Shown: piece by piece, positions 5,404 to 5,589 of the stretch
Position numbering within the stretch: position 1 is the first letter of the stretch
Layout: each line of letters begins with the position of its first letter
Assembly: GCA_000433115.1 (NCBI GenBank)
Contig: FR892242.1
Span: forward strand, 35,373-40,961
Reading direction: 5' to 3'
Source of the DNA: Ruminococcus sp. CAG:382
GTDB taxonomy: Bacteria; Bacillota; Clostridia; Oscillospirales; CAG-382
Length of the DNA stretch: 5,589 bases
The notes under the pieces: model-generated
The model's database searches: none
The model's input: only the letters and a program-made list of their open reading frames with translations
What the model was told of the DNA's origin: nothing
Made by a program: the position numbers and the translations under genes

Positions 5404-5589
5404 ATGTCAACCCCTGTATTCAAAGGAGTGGCAACGGCACTCATAACGCCGTTTACCGATAAAGGAATAGATTATGCATCGTTCTGCCGTCTGATAGAAG
5501 AACAGCTCACAAACGGAATCGATGCACTTGTTGTCTGCGGCACGACGGGCGAGGCGTCCACGATGAGCGATGAAGAACGAAAGAGCGTC
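5404..5589 (+). CDS. dapA: 4-hydroxy-tetrahydrodipicolinate synthase DapA, N-terminal part
   Basis: DapA condenses pyruvate with L-aspartate semialdehyde, the first committed step toward diaminopimelate and lysine, feeding peptidoglycan synthesis. Only 62 residues are present before the right edge. They show the family N-terminus: FKGVATALITPFTDKGIDY (6-24), LIEEQLTNGIDALVVCGTTGE (30-50) and the following ASTMSDEER. The CGTTGE motif (45-50) holds the active-site threonines that form the pyruvate carboxylate pocket; the Schiff-base lysine and catalytic tyrosine lie beyond the window. The ATG at 5404 is supported by AAAGGA with a 9-nt spacer. It is transcribed divergently from queA. Other members of the aldolase superfamily, such as N-acetylneuraminate lyase, share this region, but the VATALITPF and GTTGE wording fits DapA best. 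Confidence 0.9.
   Translation, partial: MSTPVFKGVATALITPFTDKGIDYASFCRLIEEQLTNGIDALVVCGTTGEASTMSDEERKSV

Overview
The window is a compact bacterial chromosomal segment carrying seven leftward (minus-strand) genes and the start of one rightward gene. DivIVA and SepF, together with a YlmE/YggS - SepF - YggT - DivIVA order, point to a monoderm Firmicute. Moderate GC content and a HlyD-like adaptor next to these genes suggest a Clostridia member, possibly of the Oscillospirales/Ruminococcaceae type. That placement is an inference from gene content, not a sequence match.

Layout, following transcription from right to left. An intergenic region of 112 bp (5292-5403) separates two divergent genes. 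To the right, dapA (lysine/diaminopimelate pathway) begins and runs off the window. To the left, a good SigA-type promoter (TTGAAA, 17 bp, TATAAT) leads into queA (queuosine tRNA modification), miaA (i6A37 tRNA modification), a membrane-anchored HlyD/RND-adaptor-like protein, yggS/ylmE (PLP homeostasis), sepF (FtsZ membrane anchor and Z-ring bundler), yggT/ylmG (small membrane protein) and divIVA, which is cut by the left edge. Gaps are short: 52 nt, a 4-nt ATGA overlap, 19, 6, 74 and 27 nt. No intrinsic terminator was found between any of them, so a single operon is likely.

The operon joins two tRNA anticodon-loop modification enzymes to the conserved division cluster. The B. subtilis ylmH gene, which sits between ylmG and divIVA there, is absent. 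SepF, YggT and DivIVA act at the septal membrane. YggS is a conserved companion of that cluster with a role in vitamin B6 balance. The adaptor-like protein has no visible export partner here and is the least understood gene.

No mobile element, CRISPR array, rRNA or tRNA gene was seen. No clearly new biological system is evident. The points most worth a second look are a strong hairpin between sepF and yggT that buries a Shine-Dalgarno-like sequence, a dyad-symmetric site between the divergent promoters, and the orphan adaptor gene inside a division operon.
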